From assembly GCF_030252425.1 (NCBI RefSeq), contig NZ_CP126994.1:1116001-1180000 (forward strand): a stretch of 64,000 nucleotides of DNA, written 5' to 3'. A program made the position numbers and the translations under genes. This DNA comes from Acidisoma sp. PAMC 29798 (GTDB lineage: Bacteria; Pseudomonadota; Alphaproteobacteria; Acetobacterales; Acetobacteraceae). Shown piece after piece: positions 1-9,096 of this stretch. Under the pieces are notes generated by a model. That model saw only the letters and a list, made by a program, of their open reading frames with translations, searched no databases and had not been told where the DNA came from. The stretch's first letter is position 1. Every line of letters starts with the position of its first letter.

Positions 1-149
1 GGAGAATCTGCCGGAGTAGGGGTGCGGATGGCGGTCTTCTTGTTGAGCAGCCCTAGGTCACCGAGTCCGAGGGGCACGGAGACGACGGGCATCGTCTCGC
101 GGCGGGCGAGGAACTCCGCCGGCCGCAACTCGGCCCAGGCGACGGTCAT
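1..149 (-). CDS. N-terminal fragment, creatininase-family-like protein (runs off window)
   Basis: Forty-nine codons are visible before the window edge. The start ATG (147-149) overlaps the TGA of the aldo/keto reductase gene as ATGA, which supports a real, translationally coupled gene. The first 28 residues (WAELRPAEFLARRE, then VVSVPLGL) resemble the N-terminus of creatininase-family amidohydrolases. The metal-binding E-x-HG segment that should follow PLGL is absent, and the sequence continues as GDLGLLNKKTA. The gene may be broken here, for example by an insertion near the CCTAGG at 51-56, or it may belong to another family. Confidence 0.4.
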   Translation of the reverse strand, partial: MTVAWAELRPAEFLARRETMPVVSVPLGLGDLGLLNKKTAIRTPTPADS

Positions 150-1132
150 GGCATGCCGAAATGTTTGACGTTGTTGAAGTTCTTGATGAACCGATGCGTT
201 GTCATCAGACGCTGGAAGGTCGCGTCATCGAGCGGGGCCTCGTCTGCGGCAGCGATATTCGCTTCGGCGAAGGCAGGCACATGCATGGAGCTAATCGCTG
301 TCGTGATGGCGGGGTCCTTCAGTACGAACTTGATGGCGAGGGCTGCCAGCGAAGAGGCATGGGCCGGCACGAAGCGCTTCAAGGCCTCCACCTTATCGAT
401 ATAGGCTTGGCGCGGCACGGTGCCGTCGAAATAGTCGCGACGGAAATCGCCTTCACCGAAGGTCGTGTCCGCCGTCAGGAAGCCCGTTAGTCCGCCTTCG
501 TCGAGGATGCAGCGCGCGATGACCGCGACCCGATGCGCTGCGCAGATCGGCACCAGAACTTCCAGGGCCGTGGGATCGAAGATATTGACGATGGTCTGCA
601 CGCTGTCGATCAGCCCGCTGGTCACGATGGGCAGGACCATGTCGGAACGATGATCGGGCACCGAAATGCCGATATGCGCGATCTTGCCTTGGTCCTTCAG
701 GCGCTGAAGCTCCTCCATCCAATGGCCGGTCACACCCCAGGTCGGCCAATAGGTATGCAACTGCATGAGGTCGATCTGCTCGACGCCAAGGGCGCGGAGC
801 GACGCCTCGCACGAGGCGATGACCTGTCTTGGCGGGAAGGCGGCCTCGGCGGGCACGGGTGTGCCCCATTGTTCGATCCCGCCCAGCGCCTCGATCTTCG
901 TCGCGAGGAAGGGTTTCGCGCCCGTCCATTCGCGGAGCGCGAGACCGACGATACGCTCGGAGGCACCGTACGCGCGGGCCGTGTCGATGAAGGTGATGCC
1001 GCGCTCAAGCGCCAGGACGAGTGCATTGATGGACGCGCGTTCCGGCTGTTCGCCGAACCATCCCGCGAATCCCATCGCGCCGAAACCCAGGCGGCTGATC
1101 GTTCGGCCGCCCGCAAAGTTTGCATAGTCCAT
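146..1132 (-). CDS. Aldo/keto reductase
   Basis: NADPH-dependent oxidoreductase of the aldo/keto reductase superfamily, 328 aa, cytoplasmic. The start ATG at 1132 begins MDYANFAGGRTISRLGFGAM, the usual family opening; the reading frame stays open upstream but that extension is low-complexity and overlaps the desaturase gene. Visible catalytic elements are FIDTARAYG (Asp and Tyr), the lysine in ATKIEA, and the histidine in LMQLHTYWP. It starts 5 nt after the desaturase stop and overlaps the next gene by ATGA, so the three form one operon. The substrate cannot be told from sequence. Confidence 0.85.
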   Translation of the reverse strand: MDYANFAGGRTISRLGFGAMGFAGWFGEQPERASINALVLALERGITFIDTARAYGASERIVGLALREWTGAKPFLATKIEALGGIEQWGTPVPAEAAFPPRQVIASCEASLRALGVEQIDLMQLHTYWPTWGVTGHWMEELQRLKDQGKIAHIGISVPDHRSDMVLPIVTSGLIDSVQTIVNIFDPTALEVLVPICAAHRVAVIARCILDEGGLTGFLTADTTFGEGDFRRDYFDGTVPRQAYIDKVEALKRFVPAHASSLAALAIKFVLKDPAITTAISSMHVPAFAEANIAAADEAPLDDATFQRLMTTHRFIKNFNNVKHFGMP

Positions 1133-1137
1133 GATGG

Positions 1138-2208
1138 TTACTCGGCGGCGACGGGTATTGGCTGCTGATATGCTTTCGCGGGCAAAGGACGCCGCACGAA
1201 ATAGCGAGGGTCGCGGCTCTGTCGGATCAGTGCCGGGATGATTTCCCGATACGCCTCCCGCAGGCTGCGGTAAGGCACCGGGCAATCATCCTTCACCGCC
1301 TCATGCAATTGTGGCAGGGCGTGATAGGGCACCATCGGGAACATGTGGTGTTCCACATGATAATTCATGTTCCAATAAAGGAAGCGGCACAGTCCGTTCA
1401 TATAGATGGTGCGGCTATTGAGGCGGTGATCCAGCACATCCTCATCCAGCCCGGCATGTTGCGTGATGCCGAAGATCACCATCAGCCAGCTGCCGTAGAA
1501 GGTTGGCAGGCCAACCAGCATCAGCGGCAGAAAGCTGTGCAGGGCGACGGAGGCCAGCACCGTCGCCACGAGAATGGCGAGGTACACGCGCGCCGCCCGG
1601 AAGACGCGAAACTGCTCCGTCGCGGGAATGTAACTCGCCTCGGCGGGGCCCAGCCGGCCCGTGGCGTGAAAGGCGATCTGCTTCAGCGAGCCGATGCCGC
1701 CCTTCAATGAAAAGAGGTTGAGGAGGATGTTGGCGATCTGCGCAGGCCGCGGCACGGCAATTTCGGGATCGCGGCCGACGATGATGGTGTCTGTGTGGTG
1801 TCGCGCATGACTCCAGCGCCAGACCGTGGGCTCCCGCAACAGCATGAAGCTGGCGATGTAATAGAGCACGTCGTTCGTCCAGCGTGTCTTGAAGGCGGTC
1901 CCATGACCGCATTCGTGCCAGCGCGAATCGGCCGAGGATCCATAGAGCGTGCCATAAGCGATGAAGAACGGCACGGCAGCCCATGTTCCCCAGAACCAGA
2001 TGCCGCCGATGGCCGTCAGCGCCAGGGCCGCAAACCAAATGGCGGTGTCGCGGATGGCCGGGCCATCCTTGCGCTTCATCAGCTCTTTCAACTGCTTCCG
2101 CGCCAAGGGCGTGGCATACCAAGACGCGGCGGAGAGGCCCTTTTCCTGCGCCAGCCGGGCATCCTCCCCCGTCAGGCTATAATCCCGCATGCGCAATGCT
2201 TCGGCCAT
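1138..2208 (-). CDS. Membrane fatty acid desaturase
   Basis: Integral membrane di-iron desaturase/hydroxylase of 356 aa. The three histidine boxes are present: HECGH (about residues 98-102), HARHH (134-138) and HVEHH (283-287), with hydrophobic segments between them. The ATG at 2208 is chosen because GGGGGGAGAG lies just upstream on the minus strand; an in-frame start at 2253 has no such site. It heads a minus-strand operon with the aldo/keto reductase. The substrate is probably an acyl lipid or a related long-chain compound, but the box spacing alone does not decide it. Confidence 0.85.
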   Translation of the reverse strand: MAEALRMRDYSLTGEDARLAQEKGLSAASWYATPLARKQLKELMKRKDGPAIRDTAIWFAALALTAIGGIWFWGTWAAVPFFIAYGTLYGSSADSRWHECGHGTAFKTRWTNDVLYYIASFMLLREPTVWRWSHARHHTDTIIVGRDPEIAVPRPAQIANILLNLFSLKGGIGSLKQIAFHATGRLGPAEASYIPATEQFRVFRAARVYLAILVATVLASVALHSFLPLMLVGLPTFYGSWLMVIFGITQHAGLDEDVLDHRLNSRTIYMNGLCRFLYWNMNYHVEHHMFPMVPYHALPQLHEAVKDDCPVPYRSLREAYREIIPALIRQSRDPRYFVRRPLPAKAYQQPIPVAAE

Positions 2209-2452
2209 GGCTCTCCCCCCTCTCCGGTCGTCGGGCGACCAGTTTGAGATCATCTACACAAACCGAGGGCTTCCAATCAAATCAAATCATAGTTCTCGGT
2301 AAATGCCATCATGAATGAGGGGTTTTGACGCATCATTTCGCTTGATGTCCCCGCCAAGCCTCCTTACGGTGCAGCGATACGAAAAGAAATCCTGGCGGAT
2401 GATGCGACCGCCAAGGACCTCAAAACACGCATCGGTTAAGAGGGGGAAACAC
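2209..2452. promoter_or_regulatory. Divergent intergenic region between desaturase and sugar-uptake operons
   Basis: These 244 bp must carry promoters for both operons. They include an AT-rich stretch (TCAAATCAAATCATAG, about 2277-2292) flanked by an inverted repeat ACCGAG (2262-2267) and CTCGGT (2295-2300), a possible operator. No convincing -35/-10 pair was found by eye. A Shine-Dalgarno run AGAGGGGG precedes the ATG at 2453. Confidence 0.35.
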
Positions 2453-3499
2453 ATGGACTTCACGAGGCGTCATTTCTCGTCGGCAAGCCTGGCCGTTCTG
2501 GGCGTCGCCGCCGCTGGCGGGCTGGGCACAGCGCGGGCCGCCGACAAGAAAATTACCATCGGCCTGTCCAACGGCTATTTCGGCACCGAATGGCGCGACC
2601 AGATGGTCTCTTCGTCGCAGGTGCAGTTCGAGGGCTATAAGGCCCAGGGCCTCGCCAATAAGCTCGTCGTCCAGCAGGCCGGCGCCGATACCAATGCGCA
2701 AATCCAGGACGTGCGCAACATGATCCGCGATCGCGTCTCGATCATCATGCTCGATGCCAATTCTGCGGCCTCCCTTACCGGCGTCATCAACGAAGCCAAG
2801 CGCGCGCATATTCCCGTCATTGCCTTCGACCAGTCAGTGACGGCGCCCTACGCCATCAACGTCGGCATCGATGAATATGACTGGGGTAAGCATTACGCGG
2901 AATGGATCGTTCAGCAGCTGAACGGCAAAGGCCTCGTCGCCGTCATGGACGGTGTGCCCGGTCATCCCGCCGCCGTTGCCCGCCGCACGGCGTTCTTCGA
3001 TGTGTTCAACAAGAACCCCGGCATCAAGATCGTCTGGTCCGGTTACGGCATGTGGGATCAGGCCAAGGCTCAGGCCGTGATGGCGACGGTGCTGGCCGCA
3101 ACGCCGCACATCGATGCGGTCTGCACGGAAGACGGCATGGGCCTCGGCATCATGCGCGCCTTCCAGGCGGCTGGCCGGCCGCTGCCGATCATGACCGGTG
3201 AGGCGCAAAAATCCTTCCTGCTCGCATGGAAGAAGGAACTCGACGCCGGGCATGACGTACATCTGTTTGCGCGCTCGAACCCGCCGGAGATCGGGCGCAC
3301 CGCCATGGGCGTCGCGGTGCGGATCGCCAATGGCAAGACGCTCAAGCCGCTGCCGAATAATACCTACCACTATCCTGTCCAGGTCGAAGTCACGAACGCC
3401 AATCTCGACCAGTTACTGGCGAGCGTGAAGGACAAGCCGGACGGTTACTTCCTTGGTGAGTGGCTGACCGAGGCGCAGCTCGATAGCCTGTTCGTATAG
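2453..3499 (+). CDS. Sugar ABC transporter periplasmic binding protein (ribose/galactose type)
   Basis: Periplasmic binding protein of the Peripla_BP_4 / RbsB class, 348 aa, delivering a sugar to the downstream permeases. The N-terminus has a twin-arginine-like signal (TRRHF at residues 4-8, then a hydrophobic stretch ending GTARA before ADKK), suggesting Tat export. Inside are features typical of this class, such as IIMLDANSAASLTGVI and IPVIAFDQSV. The ATG at 2453 follows AGAGGGGGAAAC; more upstream in-frame Mets would spoil the signal peptide. First gene of a six-gene uptake and catabolic operon. Confidence 0.9.
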   Translation: MDFTRRHFSSASLAVLGVAAAGGLGTARAADKKITIGLSNGYFGTEWRDQMVSSSQVQFEGYKAQGLANKLVVQQAGADTNAQIQDVRNMIRDRVSIIMLDANSAASLTGVINEAKRAHIPVIAFDQSVTAPYAINVGIDEYDWGKHYAEWIVQQLNGKGLVAVMDGVPGHPAAVARRTAFFDVFNKNPGIKIVWSGYGMWDQAKAQAVMATVLAATPHIDAVCTEDGMGLGIMRAFQAAGRPLPIMTGEAQKSFLLAWKKELDAGHDVHLFARSNPPEIGRTAMGVAVRIANGKTLKPLPNNTYHYPVQVEVTNANLDQLLASVKDKPDGYFLGEWLTEAQLDSLFV

Positions 3500-3516
3500 T
3501 CGCCGGCTTTCGGCGA
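3500..3516 (+). other. Intra-operon hairpin ahead of the ATPase gene
   Basis: Inverted repeat TCGCCG-GCTTT-CGGCGA immediately after the binding-protein stop and touching the Shine-Dalgarno GAAGGGGG of the ATPase gene (ATG 3527). In binding-protein transporters such hairpins often protect the upstream mRNA and lower downstream expression; that role is inferred here. Confidence 0.45.
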
Positions 3517-3526
3517 AGGGGGTGCG

Positions 3527-5017
3527 ATGACCCTGCTTGTGGCGCAAGGCATCACAAAGGCCTTCGGCGGCGTGGTGGCCTTGGATGGGGTGGATCTGGA
3601 AGCGCCTGCGGGCCGGATTCTCGGCCTGCTCGGCGCCAATGGATCTGGCAAATCCACGCTCTGCCGCGTCATCGCCGGTGAGGTGATGCCCGATGCCGGC
3701 TCGCTGTCTTTGAACGGTGTGCCGGCCGCACCGGCCTCGCCCCAGGATGCGGCGAAGCAGGGAATCGTGATTGCCCATCAGCATCCGAGCCTCGCCCCTG
3801 ATCTTCCAGTTTGGGAGAATATGTTCCTGGGCTCGGAAGTTTGCGGTGGTGGTGGCTTCATCAATCGCCGTGCCGGGCGCCGGGCGGCACGGGCGATGCT
3901 AGCCGAACTCGGCCTCGACATTGACGTCGACCAATCGGCCGGCTTTCTGTCCGCAGCGCAGCAACAATTGCTGGAAATTGGCCGCGCTCTGTCCCGCGAT
4001 CCGCGCGTGCTTATCCTGGACGAGCCGACCGCCGCCCTTTCCCCCGCCCTTGTGGCGAAGCTGTTCGAAAAGGTCCGTGCGCTGGCGGCCCGGGGCACGG
4101 CCATCATCTTCATCTCCCATCGGCTGCGGGAGGTCGAAGAGATCTGCGATGCCCTCGTGGTGCTGCGCAATGGCCAGCGTGTCGGCAGTTGGGAGACATC
4201 GGGCCGGCTGGACGAGGCGCGCATCCTCGACCTGCTGACGGCCGATTCCGAGGCGGCGCCACACAGCGGCACCGCGCGGTCGGCGGGCGAGGTTGTGCTG
4301 CAACTCGCGGGTCTGCGCGCGGGCCATGCCGTGCGCGGCGTGGACCTGGAATTGCGGCGCGGGGAAATCGTCGGCATCGCCGGCCTTCAGGGTCACGGCC
4401 AGGAAGAACTCCTCGATGCCGTCGCGGGTTTCCGCCATGTCGATGGCGGCACCATCCTGCATCTCGGTAAGCCCGTTTCGCCCCGCATTCCGCGCGACAT
4501 GATCCGTCGCGGCATTTGCCTGGTGCCGAATGACCGGCATCGCCAGGGCCTGTTCATGGATCAGACGGTGGGCGAGAATCTCGGCACCGTGCTCGTCACG
4601 CTCTTCACCAGCCCCTGGCGGCTGCCGAAAATCGCCTTGCGGGACTTCGTGCCGGCGGTGATCAAACGTCTGATGATCAAGACCCAGGGCGGCGCCCAGC
4701 TTGTCGCAACCCTCTCGGGCGGCAATCAGCAGAAAGTCGTCATTGGCAAATGGCTGGCGAGGCCGATCGATGTGCTGCTGCTCAGCGACCCGACCAAGGG
4801 CGTCGATATCCACGCGCGATCCGAAATCTATGCCCAGCTCGGTATGCTGGCGGCGGGCGGCAGCAGCGCCCTTGTCTATGCCTCCGACATTCATGAACTG
4901 CTGCTGCACTGCGACCGCATTCTGGTCATGTATGAAGGTCGCGTGATGGAGGCATTGGCGGGCACCGCTATGACCGAGCAAAGGGTGCTTGCGGCGAGTT
5001 TCGGGAGGGCCGCATGA
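3527..5017 (+). CDS. Sugar ABC transporter ATP-binding protein (two ATPase domains)
   Basis: Energising subunit of an RbsA/XylG-type importer, 496 aa. The first ATPase domain has Walker A GANGSGKST (residues about 36-44) and Walker B VLILDEPTAAL. The second has the degenerate Walker A usual for this family (GIAGLQGHGQEEL), an LSGGNQQK signature and Walker B LLLSDPTKGVD. SD GAAGGGGG precedes the ATG. Its last codon overlaps the next gene as ATGA, so stoichiometric expression with the permease is likely. Acts on the cytoplasmic face with the two permeases that follow. Confidence 0.93.
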   Translation: MTLLVAQGITKAFGGVVALDGVDLEAPAGRILGLLGANGSGKSTLCRVIAGEVMPDAGSLSLNGVPAAPASPQDAAKQGIVIAHQHPSLAPDLPVWENMFLGSEVCGGGGFINRRAGRRAARAMLAELGLDIDVDQSAGFLSAAQQQLLEIGRALSRDPRVLILDEPTAALSPALVAKLFEKVRALAARGTAIIFISHRLREVEEICDALVVLRNGQRVGSWETSGRLDEARILDLLTADSEAAPHSGTARSAGEVVLQLAGLRAGHAVRGVDLELRRGEIVGIAGLQGHGQEELLDAVAGFRHVDGGTILHLGKPVSPRIPRDMIRRGICLVPNDRHRQGLFMDQTVGENLGTVLVTLFTSPWRLPKIALRDFVPAVIKRLMIKTQGGAQLVATLSGGNQQKVVIGKWLARPIDVLLLSDPTKGVDIHARSEIYAQLGMLAAGGSSALVYASDIHELLLHCDRILVMYEGRVMEALAGTAMTEQRVLAASFGRAA

Positions 5018-5961
5018 CTGCGGATGCCTGGGCGGCGCTGCGCCGCAGCAGCCTCGGGCCCGGGCTGCTCATGCTGCTGGTCGTCGTCGTCATCAATGCC
5101 GTGCTGCAAGACAATTTCTTTGGCGGCGCGTCCCTCGACAGCAATATGGCGACTTTCGCGCCGACCGTGCTGATCTGCGTCGCTCAGGCCATCATCGTGC
5201 TGAGCGGTGAGCTTGATCTGTCGGTCGGCGCCGGCGTCTCCCTCATCAATTGCGTGCTGGCCAGCCTGCCGCCCCAGCATGTCGGCGGGTCGCTCGGCGT
5301 GCTGGCCATCGGCCTCGCCGTGTCGCTGGCGCTCGGCTTCGTCAACGGCGTACTGGTCGCCTATGTCGGCCTGCCTTCCTTGGTCGCGACCTTCGCGACC
5401 GGCGCTATCTGGTTCGGCCTGGGGCTGACGATCATGCCGCAGCCGGGCGGTGTGATCGCCGACAGCCTGGGCGACTTCTATGCCGGCCATGTGTTGGGCG
5501 TGCCGACGCCGCTGGTCTTCGTGATCCTTGCGATGGCGATCTGGGTGGTGCTGGCGCGGCACCGGGCCGGGCGGCGGATCTTCGCCGTGGGCAGCAATGC
5601 GGTGGCCTCCCGCCAAGCCGGCATTCCGGTCGCGCGCATCAAGCTGATGGCCTTCGTCACAGGCTGGGGCCTGGTCTTCCTCTCCGCCCTCGCAATTTCC
5701 TGCCAGACGATGTCGGGCGATCCGCGCTTGGGGCAAAGCTATACCCTCGCCTCGGTCGCCGCCGTGGTGATCGGCGGCATCTCCCTGGGTGGCGGGCGAG
5801 GCTCGCCCTGGGGCGCGCTGGTCGGCGCCCTGGTGCTGGGCATGGTCACGAACGTGATCTATTTCGCGGGCATCCCAAGCAGCTGGCAGGAGTTCGTCAA
5901 AGGCATCGTGGTCGTCATCGCCCTCGGCTTCATGGTGCTGGAAGGGCGCAGAACGGCATGA
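5014..5961 (+). CDS. Sugar ABC transporter permease 1 (RbsC type)
   Basis: Inner-membrane permease of the BPD_transp_2 family, 315 aa, with about eight to ten hydrophobic segments. Conserved family elements are seen: LSGELDLSVGAGVSL near residue 65, GLPSLVATFAT, and the loop RIFAVGSNAVASRQAGI that contacts the ATPase. The start overlaps the ATPase stop (ATGA) and its own stop overlaps the second permease (ATGA). Two different permease genes in tandem suggest a heterodimeric channel. Confidence 0.92.
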   Translation: MTADAWAALRRSSLGPGLLMLLVVVVINAVLQDNFFGGASLDSNMATFAPTVLICVAQAIIVLSGELDLSVGAGVSLINCVLASLPPQHVGGSLGVLAIGLAVSLALGFVNGVLVAYVGLPSLVATFATGAIWFGLGLTIMPQPGGVIADSLGDFYAGHVLGVPTPLVFVILAMAIWVVLARHRAGRRIFAVGSNAVASRQAGIPVARIKLMAFVTGWGLVFLSALAISCQTMSGDPRLGQSYTLASVAAVVIGGISLGGGRGSPWGALVGALVLGMVTNVIYFAGIPSSWQEFVKGIVVVIALGFMVLEGRRTA

Positions 5962-6989
5962 ACCCCGCCCTTGTCCGCCCGCTTCTGCTCATCGGCATCA
6001 GCATCCTGCTGCTGATCGTCGGCCAGATTCTGCTGCCCGGCTTCCTCAACGCCAATCAGGTGGCGAACCAGCTCAAGATCGCGGCCTTCCTCGGCATCTT
6101 CGGCCTGTGCCAGACCATCGTCATGGCGGCCGGCGGTCAGGGGCTCGATCTGTCCGTCGGTGCGACCGCAACCCTTGGCGGCATTCTCGGCGCCGCCATC
6201 ATGCACGGCAGCAACGGCATGACGCCCTTGGGTGGCCTCGCCGCCATCGGCGCGGGCCTGATCGTGGGCAGCGTCAATGGCATCGGCGTGGCGCTGCTGC
6301 GTATTCCGCCTCTGGTCGCGACCCTCGCGATCACCAGCGTGGTCGATGGCGGCGTCATCGTCGGCGTGTCGCTGGTCCAGCCGTCCAACGCCGCGAGTCC
6401 CGTATTGGTCACCATTTCCGGCTGGGCGACGGCGGGCGTTCCCAACATTGTGCTGGTCTGGGTCGTGCTGGCGACTGTCGCGATCTGGCTGCTGTCCTTC
6501 TCGGCCTGGGGCCGGCGCCTGACCGATACCGGCGCCAATGCCATGGCGGCCCTGCTGTCGGGCACCGACACGACAGACGTGCGGATCGGCGCCTACGCCC
6601 TGAGCGGCGGCCTCGCGGCCTTCGCGGGCTTCATGCTGACCGGCTATGTCGGCCAAGCCTTCTACGGCCTGGGCGACCCCTACATCCTCACCAGCATCGT
6701 GATCGCCGCCGTCGGTGGTGTCACCCTGGCGGGTGGTCGCGCGCCCTATCTGGGCGTCGCCTGCGCCGCAATTATGATGACCGTGCTCGTCAGTCTGCTG
6801 ACGGCAATCGCCATCGGGGAGGCCGGGCGGCAGATCATCTTCGGCGCCACTCTGCTCGGCTTCCTGATGCTTGACCGCTGCATGAAGGGCCAGTTGCACA
6901 AGGCTCTGTTCAGCGGCCTCCGCCCGCGCTCTCGCGCGGCGCCGGTGCCCGCCCCATCCACCATGACCAACCTGCGATCAGGAGGCTAA
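5958..6989 (+). CDS. Sugar ABC transporter permease 2 (RbsC type)
   Basis: Second BPD_transp_2 permease, 343 aa. The ATG at 5958 overlaps the previous stop; the frame remains open far upstream but that part is out-of-frame coding of permease 1. Family landmarks include AAGGQGLDLSVGATATLGG, IPPLVATLAITSV, and the GRRLTDTGANAMAALLSG cytoplasmic loop. It probably pairs with permease 1. A strong AGGAGG at its very end (6980-6985) serves the next gene. Confidence 0.92.
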   Translation: MNPALVRPLLLIGISILLLIVGQILLPGFLNANQVANQLKIAAFLGIFGLCQTIVMAAGGQGLDLSVGATATLGGILGAAIMHGSNGMTPLGGLAAIGAGLIVGSVNGIGVALLRIPPLVATLAITSVVDGGVIVGVSLVQPSNAASPVLVTISGWATAGVPNIVLVWVVLATVAIWLLSFSAWGRRLTDTGANAMAALLSGTDTTDVRIGAYALSGGLAAFAGFMLTGYVGQAFYGLGDPYILTSIVIAAVGGVTLAGGRAPYLGVACAAIMMTVLVSLLTAIAIGEAGRQIIFGATLLGFLMLDRCMKGQLHKALFSGLRPRSRAAPVPAPSTMTNLRSGG

Positions 6990-7002
6990 GCTGCCAGACG
7001 CA

Positions 7003-8088
7003 TTGGACTTCACGCCCGACGCCCCCATCCGCTGCCGCGACTTTCGCATCGGCTGCGTCGGCTCGGGCTTCATCATGGCGGATATCCATCTCGCCGCGTA
7101 CCACGGTGCGGGCTTTCCGGTTGTGGCCATTGCCTCCCGCAGCCAGGAGAAGGCTGCCGCCGTCGCCGCGCGCTGGGGCATTCCCTGCGTTCATGCAAGA
7201 CCGGAAGACCTGATCGCGGACGAGTCTGTCGATATCCTCGACATCGCCTATCCGCCGGACCAGCAGCCGGCGCTGATCCGCCTCGCGCTGCGTCAGCCGC
7301 ATATCCGCGCCATTCTGGCGCAGAAGCCCCTCGCGCTTGACCTGGCGACTGCAGAAGCGCTGGAGGCTGAGGCCCGCGCCGCCGGGAAGGTGCTCGCCGT
7401 CAACCAGAACATGCGCTTCGACCAGTCCATGCGCGTGCTGAAGGAGATTCTGGATCGTGGATCGCTGGGCACGCCGGTTCTGGCGACGATCGAGATGCGG
7501 GCCATTCCCCATTGGCAGCCCTTTCTGCGCGACTACGGGCGGCTGACGCTTTTGAACATGTCCATCCATCACCTCGATGTTTTGCGCTTCCTGTTCGGCG
7601 AGGTGGAGGAGATCTACACCGCCGTGCGCCCCGATCCGCGCACCGACTTTGCCCATAAGGACGGCATCTGCGCCTCCACCCTCACCTTCCGCTCCGGCGT
7701 CATGGCGGTGTCGATGGAAGATGTGTGGAGCGGCCCGAAGGCGCCGGGCTATTCGGGCGACATCTACATCAAATGGCGCGTCGAGGGTACCGAAGGCGTC
7801 GCCCAGGGCAGCATCGGCTGGCCCGACTATCCCGACGGTTCGCCATCGACGCTGCGGTATTCATCGACGATCGCCACAGGCGGAGAATGGGTGCAGCCGA
7901 CATGGGAGACGCGGTGGTTTCCCGGCGCTTTCGCGGGCGTGATGGAGCAGCTGCAATACGCGGTACAGACCGGGACCACACCGGTTCTTAACGTGGCGGA
8001 CAACCTTCGCACCATGGCTTTGGTGGAGGCCGCTTATCGTTCGGTGGACGAGCATCGCGCGGTGAAGCTCGCCGAGCTCGGTTACTAG
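7003..8088 (+). CDS. Gfo/Idh/MocA family sugar dehydrogenase
   Basis: NAD(P)-dependent oxidoreductase, 361 aa, acting on a sugar or polyol brought in by the upstream transporter. The N-terminal Rossmann fold is FRIGCVGSGFIMADIH. The usual EKP motif is QKP (AQKPLALDLATAEAL), and the family histidine/aspartate pair is in NMSIHHLDVLRFLFG. The start is unusual: no ATG is available. TTG 7003 is given, but the only strong Shine-Dalgarno (AGGAGG, 6980-6985) lies 5 nt before an in-frame CTG at 6991, which would add four residues. Confidence 0.88.
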   Translation: MDFTPDAPIRCRDFRIGCVGSGFIMADIHLAAYHGAGFPVVAIASRSQEKAAAVAARWGIPCVHARPEDLIADESVDILDIAYPPDQQPALIRLALRQPHIRAILAQKPLALDLATAEALEAEARAAGKVLAVNQNMRFDQSMRVLKEILDRGSLGTPVLATIEMRAIPHWQPFLRDYGRLTLLNMSIHHLDVLRFLFGEVEEIYTAVRPDPRTDFAHKDGICASTLTFRSGVMAVSMEDVWSGPKAPGYSGDIYIKWRVEGTEGVAQGSIGWPDYPDGSPSTLRYSSTIATGGEWVQPTWETRWFPGAFAGVMEQLQYAVQTGTTPVLNVADNLRTMALVEAAYRSVDEHRAVKLAELGY

Positions 8089-8093
8089 GTGAT

Positions 8094-8120
8094 GGTGGAA
8101 TGCGCTGCGCTTTTCCACCC
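8094..8120. repeat. Half of a REP-like palindromic element
   Basis: GGTGGAATGCGCTGCGCTTTTCCACCC matches the left arm of the elements at 61310 and 63490. The right arm (GGATGAGCGAAGCG...) is missing. It sits between the dehydrogenase and the isomerase genes of the operon. Confidence 0.6.
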
Positions 8121-8147
8121 GAATAGTTATAATTAAGGGAACGTCTC

Positions 8148-9053
8148 ATGCTCCAAGTCGGTATCTTCACCGGTTACTTTCCGTATGATCTGGCCGAACA
8201 AGCGAAGCGGATCAAGGCCCTCGGCTTCAATACCGTTCAGCTTGATCTCGCGTTCAAGGACATCGACTTTTCGACGCCCGAGTCCATCACTATCGAAAAA
8301 GCCAAGACGGTGCGCGAAACCTTCCGTGACTACAATCTGCCGATCAGCACCATCTCGGGCTATACCAATATCGTGCATCCGGATCCGGATGAGCGGAAGC
8401 GCCGGCTGGATTACCTGAAGGCGATCATTCGCAACGCGCGCCATTTCGGTTCGCCCTATGTCATTTCCGAAACCGGCACCTTTAACACGGAGTCCGACTG
8501 GGTCAGCCATCCGAAGAACAAGACCGAGGAAGGCTTCGAGGATTGCCGCAAGGTGATCGCTGAGCTGTCACAGGTTGCCTACGACCATGGTGCGGTGTTT
8601 CTGCTCGAAACCTATGTCAACAACGTGGTCGGCTCGGTCGAGGAAACGGTACGGATCTTCGCAGAAGTCAATCACCCAGGCCTTGGCCTGTTGATGGATC
8701 CGACGAACTATTTTGAGGACCACAACATCGACGCTATGGACAAGGTTTTGAAGCAGATCTTCGATACGCTAGCCGACAAGATCTGCATCTCCCACGCCAA
8801 GGACGTGAAGCGTTCTGTCGAGACGAGCGAGAAGCATGCCGACATCGATGCGTCCGAGGCGCATTCCTTTCGGGGTGTCGGTTCGATCGAGCTACCGGCG
8901 CCGGGGCTTGGGGCACTGAACTACGATTATTATCTCAATCGCTTGGCCGAGAAGCATCCGAACATTCCGATTATCATCGAGCACCTGGATGAGACCGATG
9001 TACCGCGGGCCAAGAAGTTCCTCGACGGAAAACTGCGCGTGCATGGGCTGTAG
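8148..9053 (+). CDS. Sugar phosphate isomerase/epimerase (TIM barrel)
   Basis: Xylose-isomerase-like TIM-barrel protein (AP_endonuc_2 family), 301 aa. The family often isomerises, epimerises or dehydrates keto-sugars made by a partner Gfo/Idh/MocA dehydrogenase, which fits its place as last gene of the operon. Metal-ligand-type residues are seen in VISETGTF, FLLETYV, LLMDPTNYF, ISHAKDV and the terminal IIIEHLDE. SD AAGGGAACG precedes the ATG. The actual substrate is unknown; the transporter, dehydrogenase and TIM-barrel set resembles pathways for uncommon sugars or anhydrosugars. Confidence 0.85.
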   Translation: MLQVGIFTGYFPYDLAEQAKRIKALGFNTVQLDLAFKDIDFSTPESITIEKAKTVRETFRDYNLPISTISGYTNIVHPDPDERKRRLDYLKAIIRNARHFGSPYVISETGTFNTESDWVSHPKNKTEEGFEDCRKVIAELSQVAYDHGAVFLLETYVNNVVGSVEETVRIFAEVNHPGLGLLMDPTNYFEDHNIDAMDKVLKQIFDTLADKICISHAKDVKRSVETSEKHADIDASEAHSFRGVGSIELPAPGLGALNYDYYLNRLAEKHPNIPIIIEHLDETDVPRAKKFLDGKLRVHGL

Positions 9054-9096
9054 CGCAGGATTCGATCAGTTTGATCCGCTGTCCGAGTTTCTCGTC

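Noticed and set aside
5250-5957. Upstream extension of the second sugar permease frame
   Set aside because: This part overlaps permease 1 in another frame; the ATGA overlap at 5958 fixes the true start.
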